Of a DNA stretch of 64,000 nt, positions 59,672-64,000 are shown in pieces. The position numbers were made by a program, and so were the translations under genes. The notes beneath the pieces are model-generated. The model was not told where the DNA came from. It was given only the letters and a program-made list of their open reading frames with translations, and did no database searches. Within the stretch, counting starts at the first letter, position 1. Each line of letters opens with the position of its first letter. The stretch comes from Dryomyza anilis (Eukaryota > Arthropoda > Insecta > Diptera > Dryomyzidae), in NCBI GenBank assembly GCA_951804985.1, contig OX638133.1, positions 24,520,963 through 24,584,962 of the forward strand, in the 5' to 3' direction.

Positions 59672-60898
59672 AAAACATACAATACAACATAGTGTTTTCA
59701 TTTTCTAGAGTTAATTTTTTTTTCATATTCCTTCCGTTTGCATGCAATAACTCAATTTTCAGATTGTTCAAATCAAAGTCTCAATTGTTATGGAGATACT
59801 TTTTCAAATTGAAAATTACGTTTCCATGTTTCTGTTATTAATATTAAGTTTCATGTCAAAGTTTTCAAAATTACAATGTTCCTTCTATTTGCATGCTATA
59901 TTCCAATTTTCAAAATGTTCATACCAAATGCAATCTCAAAATAATGCTGTTACCAATGTACGATAACTAGGCTCGAATGCGTTTCTCTGCAAACTTTCCT
60001 CCTATTGTATTATTTATCAAAATTACAAAATATTGCTTTTGTTTGTTATAGACAGACATGAGTATGATACGCTGTCCTTCAATTTGGCTGCTACAAATTT
60101 GTTGTATATATTCTACCACATTCCTTTTCATGAAACTGCTACTATTATAAGTTGCTAGTATTATCGAAATTGTGTCTGAGGATCCAAACAATATTTTCAC
60201 ACACATAAAAAGACACTTCTCGTTGCAACAGGTAATAACACATTTAATGTTCACTTCAGTTTCTAATAATTTATTTACATACTTTAGTCTGCATTTATTT
60301 TTGAGTCCAAATTTGCAAATTTGAAAAATTTCCCTTTACAAATATCGAATTAGATTATTGAGTGAAAATATTTATCACTTTTTAAGCCGCCTTATTTCGA
60401 GAACCAATTAAGCTAGATTTAAAAATTTTATTAGTTTAGTACAGTAATTTCAAAAACGATTACGTCTAATATGCTTATTTTTATTCATTGATTTAAAATT
60501 TAATATGCAAAAAATTTTACATCTTTCAAACTTATGAGAAAAATGATTTTAAAAACCATTTTTTAAATATAATAAAGTAAAATATATGCACAAATACATG
60601 CACCGAAAAAAAAATGTAGTATTCAATTTACTACATTTATGTATTTGTTTTAAAAATGCAGTTCTGCTATATTTCTGTTAGTTAAAGTGCATTTCTATTT
60701 ATTTGACTTGATTTTACTACACAAAGTACTAGAAATTCGTTTTATACGTATTAGATAAATTGTAGTATGTTTTTATTTACTACATTTTTCAATTAGTTGC
60801 ACACACTTTATGTAAATATTATTTTGGTACTCTTTTAAATCACAATTTAAAAAAAAAATACGTATGCATGTAATCAGAAAATGTCATTACTTCATAAC
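59672..60898. other. No gene; shared block at 60195-60310
   Basis: 60195-60310 ('CACACACATAAAAAGACACT', 'TCTCGTTGCAACAGG', 'CTTCAGTTTC', 'AGTCTGCATTTA') is repeated at 63421-63520. 60605-60800 has TGTAGTA/TACTACA inverted words. No coding signal. Confidence 0.45.
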
Positions 60899-61733
60899 GT
60901 CACTTTCATGCTAAAGGAGCGAATGTGTATTTTTTACATTATTGATTGCAGTTTTATCTCAAATATACAGTGCCAACATCATGTGTGGTTTTGTTGGATA
61001 TTTCTAGCCACAAAAGACAAAACCAAAAGGACGAATTTGAAAAATTTTAAATCTTGTCCTGCCAAAAGGGCGAATCTTTTCGATTTTTTGCCATAACTTT
61101 TTACTGGTACAAGATAAAATAGTGATGTAAAGGCATTAATTGTTTGTCTGCAACAATAAAAAGTGATGGCAAAAAAACGAAAAGATTCACCCCTTTGGTA
61201 TTAAAAGATTTTTAATTTTTCGAATTTTTCATTTTGCAAGCGATAACTTTTTATTGATGTAAGATAAAATAGTGGTCTAAAAGCATGAATTGTTTGTTTT
61301 TTAAAGCACCTATCGATTGGCATCATTATTTAAAAATAATTTTTCAAACATTTTTCCTACAAATACATAACAAGAATTCGAAAAATTATTTTTAAATAAT
61401 GATGCCAATCGATAGGTGTTTTAAAAACAAACAATTACTGCCTTTACATAACTATTTGATCAATTACGCATGAAAAGGTATGGCAAAAGAACAAAAATAT
61501 GTTTGGGTTTTGGTCAGAATATAGCCACACAAAATCCTTATTTATAATTCAGTAAGTTCTCCAAATCAAAAGATATTTTATATACGTTATACTAATTGTT
61601 TAATAAACCAAAATAACATACAAAAAATATTTAAAAAAATAATGTTTACTAATTTTTAAAGCAATTCAAACTTTATAATTGGATTTTCCAACATTTTAAA
61701 AAGGCACATTTGGCCCTTTGGTTTGTCAGTGAC
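60899..61733. mobile_element. TIR element Y, copy 2 (without Z)
   Basis: TIRs GTCACTTTCATGCTAAAGGA and CCCTTTGGTTTGTCAGTGAC. Interior as in copy 1, plus an extra inverted pair 'GCACCTATCGATTGGCATCA' and its complement at 61305-61420. Confidence 0.75.
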
Positions 61734-63081
61734 GACATCTAAATAAATATCTTATACTTATTGTATACTTAGTCTTTTTCCTATAATGTAACCTTTTTAA
61801 GAGAAATTCGGGTAAAAACTGCATTTTTTCCGTATTTTATATGTTAAATATACAAGCATTTTAAATTTTTATATTTTAAAAACTAAAACCGATGGGAAAA
61901 AGTTAGTAATTTCGATTGTTAGCTTTGACTATGCTCTGCCTAACCGTTAATAATTTTCGTAATTAACATTAGATCTGATATGCTACAAAATCATCCAAAA
62001 ATAGTGTATAAAAAATCTAAATTAGTATGAGTTTAGATTTAAATATCTTAAAAGCATAGGGACGAAATTAGTTGAAAACAAAAAAGTAGTTGAAAACTGC
62101 AAATTTGTTTTCTACAAATTTTATTTGTTAAAAAAAATTAAAATCAACACACAGCATTATATAGAATTGATGTATGGAATATTCATAGACAAATTGTTTT
62201 TCTTGTTTTGTTGAGTAGTGTTTCTAACATATTTCTGTGTTTATGACATAAATTTATATCGCTATCACTGCAGATAAAAATTGAAAGACTCAGTTTGTCT
62301 ATTCTCTAATAAAAACTATCAACGCTTTTTGCAACTCAGTTCATTACTTTCTAATGGAAATTTAAGTCACATATTCCCCCACCGCCGGGCTTGTAACTAT
62401 ACCGAGTAACATTATACTGCCACCTTGACATGCGTTGCAAAATATTACTAAATATTGACATATTGAGTAAACGTACAAAGAGACCGACATCACGTAACGT
62501 AACGAGATATGCGTCCTTAGAAGCGAACTTGTTTAACATACCTACTAAATATTTGCATAAAATACATATATCCTAGGCATATGAATTACTCTTCTATTAT
62601 TTTTATGGGTTTTGATACTTAGTGGATATGGATAATATGTAAATATATTATTTTTAAAATATTATTTCTAATTCAATGTACAATTTCAAAAAAAAACATT
62701 GCTTATATGCAGAACAGTATAGCCATAATAGAGCAGAATATTTTTTAAAAATTTCAATCAATTTGTCTCAACCTCTGGTATTTGCTGCGAAAATTAATAA
62801 GGACAGTAGCAAAGTTTGGTTTGGTTTATTTTTTAAATATTTAAATTTTTATTAAATAATTTATCATTGTTTAAGTAAGTAATAGTATGTTCTTAAGTTA
62901 GAGATGAAATTATATTTGTTTACTTAGAAAATATTGTGGTTGAAATTGGGGCGATTATAGCAGTGTAGCTCCGAAAACATTTATCTAATAAAAAAAACTA
63001 CAAAGTAAAGGCAAGTCTTACAGAAAATTGCAGAAATTGTTGTATACTCTATGACAATTTCTGAAAATTCGATTAATTGAG
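61734..63081. other. No gene seen
   Basis: AT-rich. 62340-62540 is slightly less AT-rich but its minus-strand frame has no domain I recognise. Confidence 0.45.
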
Positions 63082-63933
63082 CACCCAGAAAAAAAAACAT
63101 GGTAAATTAATAGTATTTCAATAAAAAAACAATAATTTATACTATTAAAATTAGCCAATAGGATGCGTCTCATTAATTAAGTAATATTGGAACTGTTAAT
63201 ACAATATTTTGTTGTACCATAAATTTCATAATGTGCTCCTTTAATTACAATAAGCAAAACCTATAAATATTTAATGATACGTATTATTAATTTTATAGTA
63301 TAGTCGAATTACATTTTCCTAATAATTTATTAAAACAAAAGTGGATTTTAGTAAATTTACTGTTTTAATTAAATTTTATTATTTTAATTAAATGTCGAAA
63401 CGGAAATTCACTTTTAAAAAATCACACACATAAATGGACACTTCTCGTTGCAAAAGGTTATAGCACATTCAATGTTCGCTTCAGTTTCCAATACTTGAGT
63501 CTGCATTTAGAGTCCGTCGCCATAACAGAAGTTCGATTTATTATTTATTATCTGTAATAAATAGAAAACGGTTAAATATAATGAATTTACATTAAATACA
63601 TTAATTCCTTACCAATGTTGCTATTAATAATGTGGATTATTACAAAACATGCATGCGACCATTTTGAGCAAACACAAACACGCAGAAGTTTATATTCTTG
63701 TTTATGTTTTTTATGCCACGTTGGTTATTATAGGATGAAACCATTAAAACAATAGTATTTATTCTATTAAAAATGATAATATTGATATATTTAGATTTAT
63801 GGTACAGAATTTTTCCAATACTATTAAATTAATTAGAAAACTTTTGATTAAAAAAGAAAAAACTATTATTTCATGAACCATAAAATTAATGGTCGTACCA
63901 TTTAGTACTTAATGGGACATTTTCTTCTGAGTG
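63082..63933. mobile_element. MITE family D, copy 2 (long form)
   Basis: TIR CACCCAGAAAAAAAA and TTTTCTTCTGAGTG, flanked by AG on both sides. Both ends match copy 1 (40828-41199). The centre, about 480 bp longer, includes the block shared with 60195-60310. Confidence 0.65.
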
Positions 63934-64000
63934 AGTCCATCGTTTAGTTGCACGAGGTTAAAAATTTCGTCTATCACAAAAAGTTTTATTTTGCGACATG
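63934..64000. other. Window end, nothing recognised
   Basis: Short AT-rich flank. Confidence 0.4.

Overview
This window looks like AT-rich, repeat-dense nuclear DNA from a higher fly (Diptera, probably a calyptrate/muscoid relative). The evidence is short GT-AG introns of 66-67 bp, a prophenoloxidase-derived pseudogene, many mini-me/DINE-1-like elements with (GTCY)n tracts, a tRNA-derived SINE family and numerous TIR elements. I see no bacterial, organellar or phage-like gene organisation. Nearly all long open frames are accidental translations of low-complexity repeats.

Only one convincing intact gene is visible. It is a two-exon gene on the minus strand (46851 to 46554) for a 76-residue secreted peptide, with a TATA box upstream and a polyadenylation signal downstream. 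A second protein-derived segment, 2208-3545 (minus), is a decayed prophenoloxidase copy that keeps an intron but has stops, frameshifts and lost copper ligands. A third (about 17733-17960) is a transposon-associated helix-turn-helix remnant inside a TIR element.

Layout. 1-5.2 kb: DINE-1 fragment, SINE, PPO pseudogene, Helitron-like element. 5.2-19.3 kb: four DINE-1-like elements and one fragment, a second SINE, an inverted pair of a 1.7 kb repeat (7.7-9.35 and 17.1-18.8 kb), and a second Helitron-like element. 19.3-31 kb: sparse sequence, a large Helitron-like element with a 15-bp minisatellite (25.0-27.6 kb), and TTACGAA-rich inverted-repeat elements. 31-39.6 kb: a series of foldback elements, including a palindrome of about 1.76 kb. 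40-46 kb: MITEs, a hAT-like element with an 8-bp target duplication and a SINE inside it, and foldbacks. 46.5-46.9 kb: the peptide gene. 48.4-51.8 kb: a three-level transposon nest whose layers can be checked against empty copies elsewhere in the window. 51.9-64 kb: DINE-1 copies, a composite inverted-repeat block (54.6-59.1 kb) with a Harbinger-like MITE nested in another TIR element, and further MITEs.

No multi-gene system was found. The main value of the window is the nesting record of non-autonomous transposons, which gives direct element boundaries and relative insertion ages, plus one small unrecognised secreted-peptide gene. All similarity statements are by eye; no alignment or database search was run.
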